Source: Alphaproteobacteria bacterium
Lineage (GTDB): Bacteria; Pseudomonadota; Alphaproteobacteria; HIMB59
DNA length: 44,980 bases
Reading direction: 5' to 3'
Assembly: GCA_029246865.1 (NCBI GenBank)
Contig: JAQWMI010000053.1
Coordinates: 1 to 44,980 of the forward strand
The position numbers and the translations under genes are program-made. The notes under the pieces were generated by a model. That model worked only from the letters and a program-made list of their open reading frames with translations. It had not been told where the DNA came from and ran no database searches. Shown here piece after piece: positions 19,927 to 30,893 of this stretch; within the stretch, counting starts at the first letter, position 1, and each line of letters starts with the position of its first letter.

Positions 19927-20301
19927 ATGCCAACGATAAACCAATTAATTCGTAAGCCTCGTGCTAAAGTCCTTAAAAGAAATAAGGTTCCAGCTCTTAA
20001 ATCTTGTCCTCAAAAAAGAGGTGTTTGCCTTAGAGTTTACACAACAACTCCAAAAAAACCTAACTCTGCGCTTAGGAAAGTCGCGAGAGTTAAACTAACT
20101 TATGGCCAAGAAGTCACTAGTTATATCCCAGGTGAAGGTCATAATTTACAAGAACATTCAGTTGTTCTAATAAGAGGCGGTAGAGTTAAAGATCTTCCTG
20201 GTGTTCGTTATCATATCGTAAGAGGAACATTAGACACACAAGGCTTGGAAAAAAGAAGACAAAGAAGATCTAAGTATGGCGCTAAGAGACCGAAGGGTTA
20301 A
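19927..20301 (+). CDS. rpsL: 30S ribosomal protein S12
   Basis: S12 lies at the decoding centre. The 124-residue protein starts with the standard [12 protein letters not shown]. The streptomycin-linked segments [14 protein letters not shown] and [11 protein letters not shown] are wild type, so sensitivity is expected at this protein. It begins the rpsL-rpsG-fusA group and probably has its own promoter within the 41-bp gap after rpoC. Confidence 0.98.
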   Translation: MPTINQLIRKPRAKVLKRNKVPALKSCPQKRGVCLRVYTTTPKKPNSALRKVARVKLTYGQEVTSYIPGEGHNLQEHSVVLIRGGRVKDLPGVRYHIVRGTLDTQGLEKRRQRRSKYGAKRPKG

Positions 20302-20308
20302 AATTTAA

Positions 20309-20785
<477 letters not shown>

Positions 20786-20787
20786 AG

Positions 20788-22851
20788 ATGGATTTAAGTA
20801 ATTATAGAAATATTGGCATTATGGCACACATTGATGCCGGAAAAACAACAACCACTGAAAGAATTTTATATTACACTGGTAAGTCTCATAAAATAGGTGA
20901 AGTGCATGATGGTGCTGCAACAATGGATTGGATGGAGCAAGAACAAGAAAGAGGTATAACTATTACCTCAGCTGCTACTACATGTTTTTGGAATGATCAC
21001 AGAATTAATATTATTGATACTCCTGGCCATGTTGATTTTACGATTGAAGTTGAACGTTCTCTAAGAGTTTTAGATGGTGCTGTTTGTTGCTTTGACGGAG
21101 TGGCTGGTGTTGAACCTCAATCCGAAACTGTTTGGAGACAAGCAGATAGATATAAAGTCCCTAGAATTTGTTTCTGTAATAAAATGGATAGAATGGGTGC
21201 AGATTTCGATATGAACGTTCAAACAATAATTGACAGATTGGGTGCTAATCCATTAGTAATTCAGATGCCAATTGGCAAAGAAGCTGATTTTGTTGGTGTT
21301 GTTGATCTTGTTAAGTTTAAGTCAATTATATGGAAAGATGATAGTTTAGGAGCGTCCTTTGATATTGTTGATATTAGCCCTGATATGCTTGATGAAGCTA
21401 AATTAAAAAGAGAAAAAATGATAGAGATGGCAGTTGAAGCAGATGATCAAGCAATGGAAGATTATTTAGATGGAAAAGAAATTTCAGAGGAAGTACTTAA
21501 AAAATGTATAAGAAAAGGAACAATAGAATTTAAATTTGTCCCAGTTCTTTGTGGTACCGCTTTTAAAAATAAAGGTGTCCAACCCTTATTAGATGCTGTG
21601 ATTGATTATCTTCCATCACCGAAAGATATCGGTTTTGTTGAAGGTATAAAAGATGGAGCAGAAGAGATGGTACAAATACCTAACACACCTGAAGAGCCTT
21701 TTTCTGCATTGGCTTTTAAAATTGCTACAGATCCTTTTGTCGGACAGCTCGTTTTTGCTAGAATTTATACAGGAACATTATCTGCCGGTGCAACAATATT
21801 AAATTCATCAAAAAATCAAAAAGAACGAATTGGAAGAATGTTATTAATGCACTCAAATACAAGAGAAGAAATTAAGGAAGCAAAAGCAGGAGATATTGTA
21901 GCTCTTGTAGGTTTGAAGAATGTTACTACTGGTAATACTATTTGTGACCCATCAAACGTTGTTGTTTTGGAAAAAATGGAATTCCCTGAACCAGTCATTG
22001 AAGTTGCTGTTGAGCCTAAAACAAAAGCTGACTATGAAAAAATGGGGCAAGCTTTAAATAGATTAGCACAAGAAGACCCTAGCTTTAGAGTAGCTACAGA
22101 CGAGGAGTCTGGTCAAACTTTAATAAAAGGTATGGGTGAGCTACATTTAGAAATTCTTGTAGATAGAATGAAAAGAGAATTTAAAGTGGAAGCAGATGTT
22201 GGTGCACCGCAAGTAGCATATCGTGAGACTATGACAAAAGAAGTTGATGTAGATTACACTCACAAAAAACAATCTGGTGGTGCTGGACAATTTGCAAGAG
22301 TAAAAATTAAATTTAAACCAACTGAGAGAATGTCTGGATTTAAATTCACAAATACTGTTGTAGGAGGAAATATACCTAGAGAATATATTCCAGGTGTTGA
22401 AAAAGGAATTAAGCAAGCATGTCAAAATGGTGTAATAGCAGGATATAATGTTATTGATTTTGAAGCTGAAGTATATGATGGAGCATTTCACGATGTTGAC
22501 TCATCTGTTTTAGCATTTGAAATTGCTTCAAGAGCTGCATTTAGAGACGCTATGAAAAAAGCTAATCCAAAACTCTTAGAACCTGTTATGAAAGTTGAGG
22601 TTGTGACTGCAGAAGAGTATATGGGCGATATAATTGGAGATTTAAATTCTAGAAGGGGGCAAATTGAAAAGATGGAAGACAGAGGTAACGCAAAAGTTAT
22701 CTCATCAACAGTACCTCTTGCTAATATGTTTGGTTATGTTAATAATCTACGTTCCATGAGTCAAGGTAGAGCTAGTTATACAATGTTATTTTCTCATTAT
22801 GAAGTTGTTCCCTCTAATGTGGAAGAAGAAATTAAATCAAAGTTAGCATAA
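20788..22851 (+). CDS. fusA: Elongation factor G
   Basis: EF-G drives ribosome translocation using GTP. G motifs [17 protein letters not shown] and NKMD are present near the N-terminus, and domains II-V follow over 687 residues. I chose the ATG at 20788 ([19 protein letters not shown]); an in-frame GTG at 20779 would overlap the end of rpsG and add three residues not typical of the family. The stop codon is immediately followed by the rpsJ ATG, and the tuf gene often found there is missing. Confidence 0.98.
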   Translation: MDLSNYRNIGIMAHIDAGKTTTTERILYYTGKSHKIGEVHDGAATMDWMEQEQERGITITSAATTCFWNDHRINIIDTPGHVDFTIEVERSLRVLDGAVCCFDGVAGVEPQSETVWRQADRYKVPRICFCNKMDRMGADFDMNVQTIIDRLGANPLVIQMPIGKEADFVGVVDLVKFKSIIWKDDSLGASFDIVDISPDMLDEAKLKREKMIEMAVEADDQAMEDYLDGKEISEEVLKKCIRKGTIEFKFVPVLCGTAFKNKGVQPLLDAVIDYLPSPKDIGFVEGIKDGAEEMVQIPNTPEEPFSALAFKIATDPFVGQLVFARIYTGTLSAGATILNSSKNQKERIGRMLLMHSNTREEIKEAKAGDIVALVGLKNVTTGNTICDPSNVVVLEKMEFPEPVIEVAVEPKTKADYEKMGQALNRLAQEDPSFRVATDEESGQTLIKGMGELHLEILVDRMKREFKVEADVGAPQVAYRETMTKEVDVDYTHKKQSGGAGQFARVKIKFKPTERMSGFKFTNTVVGGNIPREYIPGVEKGIKQACQNGVIAGYNVIDFEAEVYDGAFHDVDSSVLAFEIASRAAFRDAMKKANPKLLEPVMKVEVVTAEEYMGDIIGDLNSRRGQIEKMEDRGNAKVISSTVPLANMFGYVNNLRSMSQGRASYTMLFSHYEVVPSNVEEEIKSKLA

Positions 22852-23166
22852 ATGATAAATCAAAATATAAGAATAAGGCTCAAATCTTTCGATCATAAAA
22901 TTTTAGATAGAAGTTCTGTTGATATTATGCAAACTGCTAAAAGAACTGGTGCTAAAGTTATTGGTCCAATTCCCATGCCTTCAAGAATAGAAAGAGTTAC
23001 AGTTAATAAATCCCCTCATGTAGATAAAAAAAGTAGAGAACAGTTTGAAATAAGAACTCACATTAGAATGATGGATATAATTGAACCAACACCACAAACT
23101 GTTGACGCACTAATGAAACTAGATTTAGCTTCTGGCGTAAATGTAGATATTAAAATTAAAAAATAA
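22852..23166 (+). CDS. rpsJ: 30S ribosomal protein S10
   Basis: S10 is a head protein and also the NusE partner of NusB in antitermination. The 104-residue protein has the standard core [14 protein letters not shown] and the loop [20 protein letters not shown]. It opens the S10 group with no spacer after fusA and overlaps rplC by one base. Confidence 0.98.
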   Translation: MINQNIRIRLKSFDHKILDRSSVDIMQTAKRTGAKVIGPIPMPSRIERVTVNKSPHVDKKSREQFEIRTHIRMMDIIEPTPQTVDALMKLDLASGVNVDIKIKK

Positions 23167-23774
23167 TGATGATTTTAGGAAAAAAATTAGGGCAAACATC
23201 TTTTCTTGACTCAAATGGCAAGAGGGTTTGTGCTACCGTTCTTGATTATAAGGGTTGTACTGTGGTTGGAAATAGAACAAATGATAAAGACGGTTACATC
23301 GCCAATATTATAGGATTTCTTAAGCCTAAAAAACTTAACAAACCACAACAGCAAGATTTTATTAAAAAAAATATAGATCCAAAAAAACATCTAAAAGAAG
23401 AAAGATTAGAAGTTGAAGAAAATTTATTAGAAATCGGTTCAGAATTAAAAGTTGACTTTGAAATAGGTGATAAAGTTATCGTTCAGTCAAAATCTACGGG
23501 TAAAGGATTTGCTGGTGTTATGAAAAGACATAATTTTGGAGGTCTAAGAGCTTCCCATGGTGTATCTATTTCACATCGATCTTCTGGTGGTACTTGTCAA
23601 AATCATAATCCAGGTAGAGTTTTCAAAGGAAAAAAAATGGCCGGTCATCTTGGAGCTGAAGTTGTGACTCAAAAAAATTTAGAAGTTTTAAAAATTGACG
23701 AAGATAACAGTTTATTATTTTTAAAAGGCTCTGTACCGGGAAAAAGAAGTACAATAGTGAGAGTTTATAAATAA
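23166..23774 (+). CDS. rplC: 50S ribosomal protein L3
   Basis: L3 reaches the peptidyl transferase centre. The 202 residues contain the signature KGKGFAGVMKRH-like segment and GGTCQNHNPGRVFKGKKMAG, where the conserved Gln that PrmB methylates in E. coli is present. Two consecutive ATG codons (23166 and 23169) could serve as start; the first overlaps the rpsJ stop. Confidence 0.97.
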   Translation: MMILGKKLGQTSFLDSNGKRVCATVLDYKGCTVVGNRTNDKDGYIANIIGFLKPKKLNKPQQQDFIKKNIDPKKHLKEERLEVEENLLEIGSELKVDFEIGDKVIVQSKSTGKGFAGVMKRHNFGGLRASHGVSISHRSSGGTCQNHNPGRVFKGKKMAGHLGAEVVTQKNLEVLKIDEDNSLLFLKGSVPGKRSTIVRVYK

Positions 23775-24388
23775 TGATAAAAGAAATTAATTTTACTGAT
23801 TCTTCAATAAAAGAAACCAAGCTTTCTGTTATTCCAGAATTCACTCAGCCTTCGTCTAAGGTGATTAGCCTTGCTATTAATAAAGTTCAATCACACAAAC
23901 AAGGTAATAATCATTCCAAGGATAGATCTGAAATAGCTGGATCTACAAAAAAACTCTTTAAACAAAAAGGTACAGGTAGTTCAAGAGCAGGTAGTGGTAA
24001 AAATGGAAGTAGAAGAGGTGGTGGAAAAGCTTTTGGACCTAAGTTTCATCAAGTTAGTTTCAAAATTAATAAAAAAACCAAAACACTTTCAAAAGTATCT
24101 TCACTAATAACCAAAATTGAAAACAATAATCTTTATATCTTTAATGAAGATGAAGTTAGCGTTGAAAACTTTTCAAAATCATTAAAGTCAATAAATCATA
24201 AATCAATTATTTTTGTATTCAAAAGTACAAAAGACGTTGATGTAATAAAGAAGTTCAATAACTATAAAAATATTAGCTTTATGTCTGACTCAACTTATTC
24301 AGTTTTTAAAGCTTTAAAGCATGAGGCTTTATTTTTATCAAAAAACTCTGAACTCTTTACAAAACATTTAAACGGAATTGTTAAATGA
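23774..24388 (+). CDS. rplD: 50S ribosomal protein L4
   Basis: L4 lines the exit tunnel, and in some bacteria represses the S10 operon. The glycine- and arginine-rich tunnel loop KQKGTGSSRAGSGKNGSRRG (about 65-84) is clear, followed by GPKFHQVSFKINKKTK. At 204 residues it is normal. It overlaps rplC by 1 bp and rplW by 4 bp. Confidence 0.96.
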   Translation: MIKEINFTDSSIKETKLSVIPEFTQPSSKVISLAINKVQSHKQGNNHSKDRSEIAGSTKKLFKQKGTGSSRAGSGKNGSRRGGGKAFGPKFHQVSFKINKKTKTLSKVSSLITKIENNNLYIFNEDEVSVENFSKSLKSINHKSIIFVFKSTKDVDVIKKFNNYKNISFMSDSTYSVFKALKHEALFLSKNSELFTKHLNGIVK

Positions 24389-24672
24389 GTAATTTAAATC
24401 AAATTAAACGACCTGTTATAACAGAAAAGTCCACTGCTAATGCTCAATTCAATAAATATGTTTTTGAGGTCGATATGAAGGCTACAAAGAAAGATTTAAA
24501 AGTAATTGTTGAGCAGCTATATAAAGTTAAAGTTGAAAAGCTTAATGTACTAAGAACAAAAAGTAAGCCTAAAGTATTCAAAGGGGTTCGCGGTATGAGA
24601 AATGAAACAAAACGCATTACCGTTACCTTAAAACAGGGTAACACAATTGACTTAGGAGCTTCTGTTAAGTAA
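24385..24672 (+). CDS. rplW: 50S ribosomal protein L23
   Basis: L23 sits at the tunnel exit and docks trigger factor and SRP. The 95 residues include IKRPVITEKSTANAQFNKYV and the core VEKLNVLRTKSKPKVFKGVRG-type loop. It overlaps rplD by ATGA. Confidence 0.97.
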   Translation: MSNLNQIKRPVITEKSTANAQFNKYVFEVDMKATKKDLKVIVEQLYKVKVEKLNVLRTKSKPKVFKGVRGMRNETKRITVTLKQGNTIDLGASVK

Positions 24673-24674
24673 AA

Positions 24675-25502
24675 ATGAGTCTAATATCTTTTAAACCAAC
24701 AACTCCCTCATTAAGAAAAACTGTTAAAGTTGATAAAAAAAATCTTTTTAGAGGTAGACCTGAAAAAACATTGGCTGTCTCGCAACAACCAAGTGCTGGA
24801 AGAAATAATACTGGTAAAATAACTATCAGACACAGATCTGGTGGTGCTAAGAAAAAATATAGAATTATTAATTTTAAAAGAAATACAATGGACGTTTTAG
24901 GAACCGTAGAAAGATTAGAGTATGATCCAAATAGAACAGCTTTTATCGCATTAATATCTTATGATGATAAACCAAAAGAATATATTATTGCACCAACTGA
25001 TCTTAAAGTAGGTGATACGATCATATCCTCTGAAAAAACTGATATAAAAATTGGTAATTCCATGAAACTTAAAAATATTGCTGCTGGTACATCCGTACAC
25101 AATATTGAACTAAAGCCAGGCGCAGGCGCTAAATTATGTAGATCTGCTGGAACATTTGCTCAAGTGCTTGGTGTTAATGAAGCATACATAATTGTAAAAT
25201 TAACTTCTAAAGAAACTAGATTAATTAGTGGAGAATGTATGGCTACAGTTGGTGTAGTTTCTAATTCTGATAATAAAAATAAGAAAATTGGTAAAGCGGG
25301 TATAAAAAGACATCTTGGAATTAAGCCGACTGTTAGAGGTGTAGCTATGAATCCTGTTGATCATCCACATGGTGGTGGTGAGGGAAGAACATCTGGTGGT
25401 AGACATCCTACTTCTCCTTGGGGCTTAAAAACTAAAGGTAAAAAAACTAGAACTAACAAAAGATCCAATAAATTTATAATATCGAAAGGCACTAAAAAAT
25501 AA
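24675..25502 (+). CDS. rplB: 50S ribosomal protein L2
   Basis: L2 is needed for subunit association and peptidyl transferase structure. The 275-residue protein keeps [18 protein letters not shown] near the C-terminus, with the conserved His matching E. coli H229. The end RSNKFIIS is typical. It lies 2 bp after rplW and overlaps rpsS by one base. Confidence 0.98.
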   Translation: MSLISFKPTTPSLRKTVKVDKKNLFRGRPEKTLAVSQQPSAGRNNTGKITIRHRSGGAKKKYRIINFKRNTMDVLGTVERLEYDPNRTAFIALISYDDKPKEYIIAPTDLKVGDTIISSEKTDIKIGNSMKLKNIAAGTSVHNIELKPGAGAKLCRSAGTFAQVLGVNEAYIIVKLTSKETRLISGECMATVGVVSNSDNKNKKIGKAGIKRHLGIKPTVRGVAMNPVDHPHGGGEGRTSGGRHPTSPWGLKTKGKKTRTNKRSNKFIISKGTKK

Positions 25503-25780
25503 TGACTAGATCTGTTTGGAAAGGGCCTTATTTCGATATAACTCTTTATAAAAAAATTAAAAAAGCAAAAGAAACCGATGCTAAAGGTCAAATTAAAACT
25601 TGGTCTAGAAGGTCAACTATAATACCTGATTTCGTTGGTGTTACGGTTGCTGTTTATAATGGTAAAACATTTATACCAGTTTATATATCTGAGGACATGG
25701 TAGGGCATAAATTAGGTGAGTTTTCTCCAACTAGGGTATTTAAAGGTCATGCTGGTAATAAAAAGGCAGTTTCTAAATGA
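25502..25780 (+). CDS. rpsS: 30S ribosomal protein S19
   Basis: S19 forms a head complex with S13. The 92 residues begin [11 protein letters not shown] and contain [20 protein letters not shown] and [11 protein letters not shown], all standard. It overlaps rplB by one base and rplV by four. Confidence 0.98.
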   Translation: MTRSVWKGPYFDITLYKKIKKAKETDAKGQIKTWSRRSTIIPDFVGVTVAVYNGKTFIPVYISEDMVGHKLGEFSPTRVFKGHAGNKKAVSK

Positions 25781-26121
25781 TCAACAAGGAAGTCAAAGCA
25801 ATTCATAAAATGATTAGATCTAGTCCACAAAAAGTAAATTTAATTGTAAAAGATATTAGAAAAAAGAAAATTTCAGATGCAATTAATATACTTAAATTTT
25901 CTCAAAAAAGAGTTAGTTCAGAAGTTTTAAAAACACTAAATTCAGCAGTGGCTAACGCTGAAAATAATAACAATCTTGATATTGACAAATTGGTAGTTAA
26001 AGAAGTTTATGTAGGTAAAAGTATCAGATTAAAAAGATACAACCCACAAAGTAAGGGTCGAGCACATAAAATAATTAAACCTTATTCTAGAGTTACTGTA
26101 GTATTAGAGGAGTCAGCATAA
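25777..26121 (+). CDS. rplV: 50S ribosomal protein L22
   Basis: L22 contributes the beta-hairpin to the exit-tunnel constriction. The 114-residue protein has [15 protein letters not shown] near the start and the hairpin region [21 protein letters not shown]. It overlaps rpsS by ATGA and rpsC by one base. Confidence 0.97.
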   Translation: MINKEVKAIHKMIRSSPQKVNLIVKDIRKKKISDAINILKFSQKRVSSEVLKTLNSAVANAENNNNLDIDKLVVKEVYVGKSIRLKRYNPQSKGRAHKIIKPYSRVTVVLEESA

Positions 26122-26786
26122 TGGGACAAAAAGTTAATCCAGTTTCTATGAGAATGGGAATCAATAAATATTGGGAGTCTACTTGGTTTGAAAAAAAACA
26201 TTATTCAACTTTATTAAAAGAAGATCACACGATTAGATCTTACATTGAAAAAAATTATGCTATTGCTGGTATTAGTTCTGTTAATATAGAAAGAGCTGCT
26301 GATAATCTTCGTATTATTATTCATACATCTAAGCCTGGAGTATTGATTGGTAAAAAAGGTGCTGACATAGAGAAGTTAAAAAATGGAATAGGTAAACTCT
26401 CTGTTAAAAATGTTTCACTTGATATTAAGGAAATTAAAAAACCTGAAATTGATGCTACTCTTGTGGCAGACTCAATCGCTAAGCAACTTGAAAAAAGAAT
26501 AGCTTTTAGAAAAGCAATGAAAAGATCAGGTATGTCAGCGATTAAATTAGGCGCTAAAGGTATTAAAATTGTATGCGGTGGTCGCTTAGGTGGAGCTGAA
26601 ATAGCTAGAACTGAAAAATTTTCAGATGGATCTGTCCCTTTACATACCTTAAGGGCTGATATAGATTATGCAACAGCTCGGGCTCTGACTACCTATGGTA
26701 TTATAGGTATTAAGGTTTGGTTATTTAAAGGTGAAAGTAAAACTTCTGCAAAACCAATTAAAACTGAGGAAAAAAAAGATAGTTAA
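26121..26786 (+). CDS. rpsC: 30S ribosomal protein S3
   Basis: S3 helps form the mRNA entry site. The 221 residues start [20 protein letters not shown] and hold the KH domain motif [13 protein letters not shown] and the C-terminal domain [18 protein letters not shown] just upstream is a good ribosome binding site. Confidence 0.98.
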   Translation: MGQKVNPVSMRMGINKYWESTWFEKKHYSTLLKEDHTIRSYIEKNYAIAGISSVNIERAADNLRIIIHTSKPGVLIGKKGADIEKLKNGIGKLSVKNVSLDIKEIKKPEIDATLVADSIAKQLEKRIAFRKAMKRSGMSAIKLGAKGIKIVCGGRLGGAEIARTEKFSDGSVPLHTLRADIDYATARALTTYGIIGIKVWLFKGESKTSAKPIKTEEKKDS

Positions 26787-26792
26787 AAAATT

Positions 26793-27209
26793 ATGTTACA
26801 GCCAGCAAATACAAAACACAGAAAACAATTTAAAGGTAGAATACATGGCCATGCAAAAGGTAATTATGAGCTTACATTCGGATTTTATGGTCTAAAAGCT
26901 CTCGAACCTGAAAGAATTACATCTAGACAGATTGAAGCCGCTAGGAGAACTATTTCAAGATATCTTAAAAGAGCTGGAAGACTTTGGATTAGAATATTCC
27001 CTGACGTTCCAGTAACTTCAAAACCTGCTGAAGTTAGAATGGGAAAAGGTAAAGGTAATATTGATAGATGGGTTGTTCGTGTTAAGCCAGGAACAATAAT
27101 GTTCGAAGTAGATGGCGTTGATAAACAACTTGCTAAAGAGGCATTTGCTTTAGCTGCAGCCAAACTTCCAATCAAAACAAGTTTTATAGCTATGGATAAT
27201 TATCAATGA
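26793..27209 (+). CDS. rplP: 50S ribosomal protein L16
   Basis: L16 organises the aminoacyl-tRNA site of the large subunit. At 138 residues it starts [16 protein letters not shown] and includes [19 protein letters not shown]. It overlaps rpmC by ATGA. Confidence 0.98.
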   Translation: MLQPANTKHRKQFKGRIHGHAKGNYELTFGFYGLKALEPERITSRQIEAARRTISRYLKRAGRLWIRIFPDVPVTSKPAEVRMGKGKGNIDRWVVRVKPGTIMFEVDGVDKQLAKEAFALAAAKLPIKTSFIAMDNYQ

Positions 27210-27361
27210 AAAATAATAAAGAGATTAGTGATTTAAAAAAAGAAATTTTTAATCTTAAAATTATGAAAAAAAGTGGACAATTAACTGACACTTCACAATT
27301 TAAAAAAATTAGAAAAAAAATTGCAGCACAACTAACAAAAGGAAATATAGAAAATGCCTAA
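27206..27361 (+). CDS. rpmC: 50S ribosomal protein L29
   Basis: This 51-residue gene is easy to miss by length cut-off. It begins ATG at 27206 inside the rplP stop (ATGA) and ends at 27361, 8 bp inside rpsQ. The product starts [18 protein letters not shown] and contains the L29 pattern [21 protein letters not shown]29 sits beside L23 at the tunnel exit. Order rplP-rpmC-rpsQ is conserved, which supports the call. Confidence 0.95.
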   Translation: MKNNKEISDLKKEIFNLKIMKKSGQLTDTSQFKKIRKKIAAQLTKGNIENA

Positions 27362-27581
27362 AAGAATACTTACTGGTAAGATCGTAAAAAAATCTGGTGA
27401 TAAAACTGTTTCAGTTCTTGTCACTAGACAAACTACACATCCCATCTACAAAAAAATTATTAGAGTATCAAAAAAATATCTTGCTCATGATGAAACTAAT
27501 AATTCTGCCGTTGGTGACCATGTTAAAATTAAAGAATCAAAACCATTGTCAAAAAGAAAATCTTGGGAGGTAATGGCTTAA
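27354..27581 (+). CDS. rpsQ: 30S ribosomal protein S17
   Basis: S17 is a primary 16S rRNA binder. The 75 residues begin [20 protein letters not shown] and have the OB-fold segment [19 protein letters not shown]. Its start overlaps the end of rpmC by 8 bp. Confidence 0.97.
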   Translation: MPKRILTGKIVKKSGDKTVSVLVTRQTTHPIYKKIIRVSKKYLAHDETNNSAVGDHVKIKESKPLSKRKSWEVMA

Positions 27582-27582
27582 T

Positions 27583-27951
27583 ATGATTCAAACTGAATCA
27601 CAATTACTAGTTGCAGATAATTCTGGAGCCAAACTAATTCAGTGTATTAAAGTTATTGGTGGATCTAAGAGACGTTATGCAAGAATTGGAGATATAATAA
27701 TAGTATCAATTAAAGATGCTATACCTAGATCAAAAGTTAAAAAAGGAGAAGTTCAACGTGCAGTTATAGTTAGAACAAAAAAACCACTTATTAGAGAAGA
27801 TGGATCTTCAATTAAGTTTGACAGTAATTCAGCTGTACTTCTAGATAAATCTAATGAACCAATTGGTACTAGAATTTTTGGCCCAGTAACCAGGGAATTA
27901 AGAAAAAAAAATATGATGAAAATCGTTAGTTTGGCACCGGAGGTATTATAG
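27583..27951 (+). CDS. rplN: 50S ribosomal protein L14
   Basis: L14 forms part of the intersubunit bridge. The 122-residue protein starts [17 protein letters not shown] and has [20 protein letters not shown] and [20 protein letters not shown]. One base separates it from rpsQ. Confidence 0.98.
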   Translation: MIQTESQLLVADNSGAKLIQCIKVIGGSKRRYARIGDIIIVSIKDAIPRSKVKKGEVQRAVIVRTKKPLIREDGSSIKFDSNSAVLLDKSNEPIGTRIFGPVTRELRKKNMMKIVSLAPEVL

Positions 27952-27953
27952 CT

Positions 27954-28262
27954 ATGATTAAAAAATACAAAAAAGGTGACGAAGTTATTGTTAGAACAGG
28001 TAAAGATAAGGGAAAAGTTGGAAAAATATCACAAGTTATTAATGATGCCGATAAAGTTATCATCTCTGGTATTAATGTGTCAAAAAAACATCAAAAACCA
28101 TCTCAGGACTCAAAAGGTGGTATAGTAAATAAGGATATGCCTATTCATATTTCCAATATCCTTGCTTATGATGCTAAAAATAAAAAACATAGTAAAGTTG
28201 GTTTTAAAATTGTTGACGGTAAAAAAGTTAGAATATTAAAAAGCAATGGAGAAAATTACTAA
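27954..28262 (+). CDS. rplX: 50S ribosomal protein L24
   Basis: L24 initiates 50S assembly. The 102 residues carry a KOW motif (KGDEVIVRTGKDKGKVGKI) and the pattern KKHQKPSQDSKGGIVNKDMP. A strong GGAGGT (27939-27944) at the end of rplN gives a 9-base spacing. It overlaps rplE by one base. Confidence 0.97.
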   Translation: MIKKYKKGDEVIVRTGKDKGKVGKISQVINDADKVIISGINVSKKHQKPSQDSKGGIVNKDMPIHISNILAYDAKNKKHSKVGFKIVDGKKVRILKSNGENY

Positions 28263-28795
28263 TGACTTCTATTCAAGAAATGTTTGATGTTAAAGAACAA
28301 TTATCTAAAAATTTAAGCATACCTCATGTGCTTGCACTACCAAAGATTAAAAAGATTGTTATAAATGCTGGTATTGGTAAACAAAAAGAAGATAACAAAG
28401 CTATTGAAAAAATTAAGAAAGATATGTCATTACTATCAGGTCAGATGCCAGTTGTTAAGAATGCAAAAAAAGCAATTGCTTCTTTTAAGATTAGAGAAGG
28501 TATGCCAGTAGGACTAACAGTTACTCTTAGAAAAGAAAAAATGAGAGAGTTTTATGACAGACTAGTAAACATAGCAATGCCCCGAATTAAAGATTTCAGA
28601 GGTTTCTCTAGAAAATCATTTGATGGAAGAGGGAATATAACAATCGGTATTAAAGATCACATAATTTTTCCGGAAATTAGTGTCGAAAATGTTGAAAACA
28701 TTTTTGGATTTGATATCACTATCGCAACTTCAGCAAAGGATGATATACAGGGATATGAATTATTAAAATTAATGAATTTCCCTTTTTACAATTAA
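28262..28795 (+). CDS. rplE: 50S ribosomal protein L5
   Basis: L5 binds 5S rRNA and contacts P-site tRNA. The 177-residue protein has [32 protein letters not shown] and the conserved RDFRG-type segment [17 protein letters not shown]. Confidence 0.98.
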   Translation: MTSIQEMFDVKEQLSKNLSIPHVLALPKIKKIVINAGIGKQKEDNKAIEKIKKDMSLLSGQMPVVKNAKKAIASFKIREGMPVGLTVTLRKEKMREFYDRLVNIAMPRIKDFRGFSRKSFDGRGNITIGIKDHIIFPEISVENVENIFGFDITIATSAKDDIQGYELLKLMNFPFYN

Positions 28796-28796
28796 C

Positions 28797-29102
28797 ATGG
28801 CAAAACAAAGCGCAATACAAAAAAATCTAAATAGAGAGAAACTTATTAACCGTTTAAAGAATAAACGTGACTTGATTAAAAAAACACTTATGGACAAGAA
28901 AGTACCTTTTGAAGATAGAATTAAAGCACAAATTAAAATGGATTCAATGCCAAGAAACTCTTCAAAAAATAGATTTAGAAATAGATGTTTTTTTTCTGGT
29001 AGACCTAGAGGTGTTTACAGTAAGTTTGGTTTATCAAGAATAGCCATTAGGGATCTAGCTGGTAAAGGACAAATTCCAGGTTTAACAAAGGCTAGTTGGT
29101 AA
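28797..29102 (+). CDS. rpsN: 30S ribosomal protein S14, long zinc-independent form
   Basis: The 101-residue product ends [18 protein letters not shown] plus IPGLTKASW, typical of the long S14 class; no paired CxxC zinc ligands are present. One base separates it from rplE and 4 from rpsH. Confidence 0.97.
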   Translation: MAKQSAIQKNLNREKLINRLKNKRDLIKKTLMDKKVPFEDRIKAQIKMDSMPRNSSKNRFRNRCFFSGRPRGVYSKFGLSRIAIRDLAGKGQIPGLTKASW

Positions 29103-29106
29103 AATT

Positions 29107-29493
29107 ATGAGTGACACATTAGCAGATATGATTACTAGAATTAGAAACGGGCAGAAAGCACAAAAATTTGAAATATCATCGATCTTTTCAAATACTAATA
29201 TGAGAGTTTGTGAAGTCTTAAAAAAAGAAGGTTTTATTGAAGACTTTTCTCAACAAGGTGATGTTAAAAAATCAATATTAATTAAATTGAAATATTATAA
29301 CGGCAAGCCTTTAATTAATAAAATTGAAAAAGTTTCTAAACAGGGTTGCAGAGTTTATACATCTTCATCTGAAATTCCAAAAACAATTGGCGGATTAGGA
29401 TCTACTATCTTATCTACATCTAAGGGTGTTATGACTGACAATGATGCAAGATCAAAAAATTTAGGTGGGGAAATACTGATTTCAGTATTTTAA
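29107..29493 (+). CDS. rpsH: 30S ribosomal protein S8
   Basis: S8 binds 16S rRNA and represses the spc operon in E. coli. The 128 residues start MSDTLADMITRIRNGQ and end with SKGVMTDNDARSKNLGGE, the family signature. Confidence 0.98.
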   Translation: MSDTLADMITRIRNGQKAQKFEISSIFSNTNMRVCEVLKKEGFIEDFSQQGDVKKSILIKLKYYNGKPLINKIEKVSKQGCRVYTSSSEIPKTIGGLGSTILSTSKGVMTDNDARSKNLGGEILISVF

Positions 29494-29499
29494 TCAAAC

Positions 29500-30018
29500 A
29501 TGTCTAGATTAGCAAAAAATCCGATTATTATTAGTGATGACGTAAAAGTTTCATTGGATAATAATCTACTCAATGTCGAAGGTAAGCTTGGTAAATCTTC
29601 TACAATGATCCCTAATACCATTAATGTTAACATTGATAAAAACGAAATTATGCTTACAAGTGAAAACAAAGCTTTACTTGGCACTCTATATGCAAATATA
29701 AAAAATGAAATTCACGGTAATTCTAAAGGTTTTGAAAAAAAATTAGAACTAGTTGGCACTGGTTACAAGGCAAATATCAATGGCAAAGAATTGGTTTTAT
29801 CTCTTGGCTATAGTCATGATATTAATTTCACTATTCCAGATAGTATTACCATCAAAGTAGAAAAAAATACGAATGTTTCAGTAACTGGATCTAGCAAACA
29901 GTTAGTTGGTCAAGTAGCTGCAAAAATTAAGAGTTTTAGAAAACCTGAACCATACAAAGGTAAAGGTGTAAGATACGAAGGTGAAAAAATTTATCGCAAA
30001 GAAGGAAAGAAGAAGTAA
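29500..30018 (+). CDS. rplF: 50S ribosomal protein L6
   Basis: L6 lies near the sarcin-ricin loop. The 172-residue protein has the tandem repeat fold and the C-terminal signature KPEPYKGKGVRYEGEKIYRK. Neighbours are 6 bp (rpsH) and 5 bp (rplR) away. Confidence 0.97.
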   Translation: MSRLAKNPIIISDDVKVSLDNNLLNVEGKLGKSSTMIPNTINVNIDKNEIMLTSENKALLGTLYANIKNEIHGNSKGFEKKLELVGTGYKANINGKELVLSLGYSHDINFTIPDSITIKVEKNTNVSVTGSSKQLVGQVAAKIKSFRKPEPYKGKGVRYEGEKIYRKEGKKK

Positions 30019-30023
30019 TCAAA

Positions 30024-30371
30024 ATGACTAAAAATCTTGCCCAAATAAATAGAAGAAAATCAAGAGTTAGAAAAAAACTTAACGGTATTCAAAAACATAG
30101 ATTACATATATTTAGATCTTCAAAACATATTTATGCCTCAGTAACTTCTGTAAAAAATGATGTAACACTTTGCTCTTTTTCTTCAGCTAAAATTAAAAAA
30201 ACTGAAGAAAATAAAAAAACTGATATAGCTAAGGAAGTAGGATTAAAAATTGCTGAATTAGCACTAGCTGCTGGTATTAAAGAAGTAAAGTTTGACAAAG
30301 GTCCTTATAGATATCATGGAAGATTAAAAAGTCTTGCCGACGCAGCAAGAGAGAAGGGATTAGTATTTTAA
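30024..30371 (+). CDS. rplR: 50S ribosomal protein L18
   Basis: L18 binds 5S rRNA with L5. The 115 residues contain HRLHIFRSSKHIYASV and the ending FDKGPYRYHGRLKSLADAAR. It overlaps rpsE by one base. Confidence 0.97.
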   Translation: MTKNLAQINRRKSRVRKKLNGIQKHRLHIFRSSKHIYASVTSVKNDVTLCSFSSAKIKKTEENKKTDIAKEVGLKIAELALAAGIKEVKFDKGPYRYHGRLKSLADAAREKGLVF

Positions 30372-30892
30372 TGGAACAGCATCATAAAAGAGAAGTAGAT
30401 AAAGATTTAGTTGAAAAATTAATACAAATTAGAAGAGTTTCTAAAGTTGTTAAAGGTGGAAGAAGATTTGGTTTTGCCGCTTTAGTGGTAAGTGGAGATG
30501 GACAAGGTAGAGTTGGTTTCGGATCTGGTAAAGCTAAAGAAGTACCAGAAGCGATAAGAAAAGCATCTGAAGAAGCAAAAAAAACATGGGTTAGAATTCC
30601 ATTAAGAGAAGGAAGAACTATACACCATGATGTAAAAGCAAAATTCTCATCAAGTACAGTTATTCTTAGAAGTGCATCTAAAGGTACTGGCATTATATCC
30701 GGCGGTCCATCAAGAGCTATTTTTGAATCATTAGGAATTTCTGATATCGTATCAAAAGCTATTGGAACAAAAAATCCTCATAACATTGTAAAATCTACCA
30801 TGAAAGCTTTACAATCTATTAACACCCCAAAATCTGTTTCCGCTAGAAGGGGTATAGATATGAATGACGTTATAAACAAAAGAGAAAATTAA
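30371..30892 (+). CDS. rpsE: 30S ribosomal protein S5
   Basis: S5 helps unwind mRNA at the entry site and affects fidelity. The 173-residue protein has [20 protein letters not shown] and [17 protein letters not shown]. Only one base lies between its stop and the rplO start, so the rpmD (L30) gene normally found here is absent. Confidence 0.98.
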   Translation: MEQHHKREVDKDLVEKLIQIRRVSKVVKGGRRFGFAALVVSGDGQGRVGFGSGKAKEVPEAIRKASEEAKKTWVRIPLREGRTIHHDVKAKFSSSTVILRSASKGTGIISGGPSRAIFESLGISDIVSKAIGTKNPHNIVKSTMKALQSINTPKSVSARRGIDMNDVINKREN

Positions 30893-30893
30893 A

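Noticed and set aside
22147-22491. 114-residue minus-strand frame inside fusA
   Set aside because: Low-complexity translation rich in F, Y, S and N, fully antisense to a conserved gene; a shadow of fusA.
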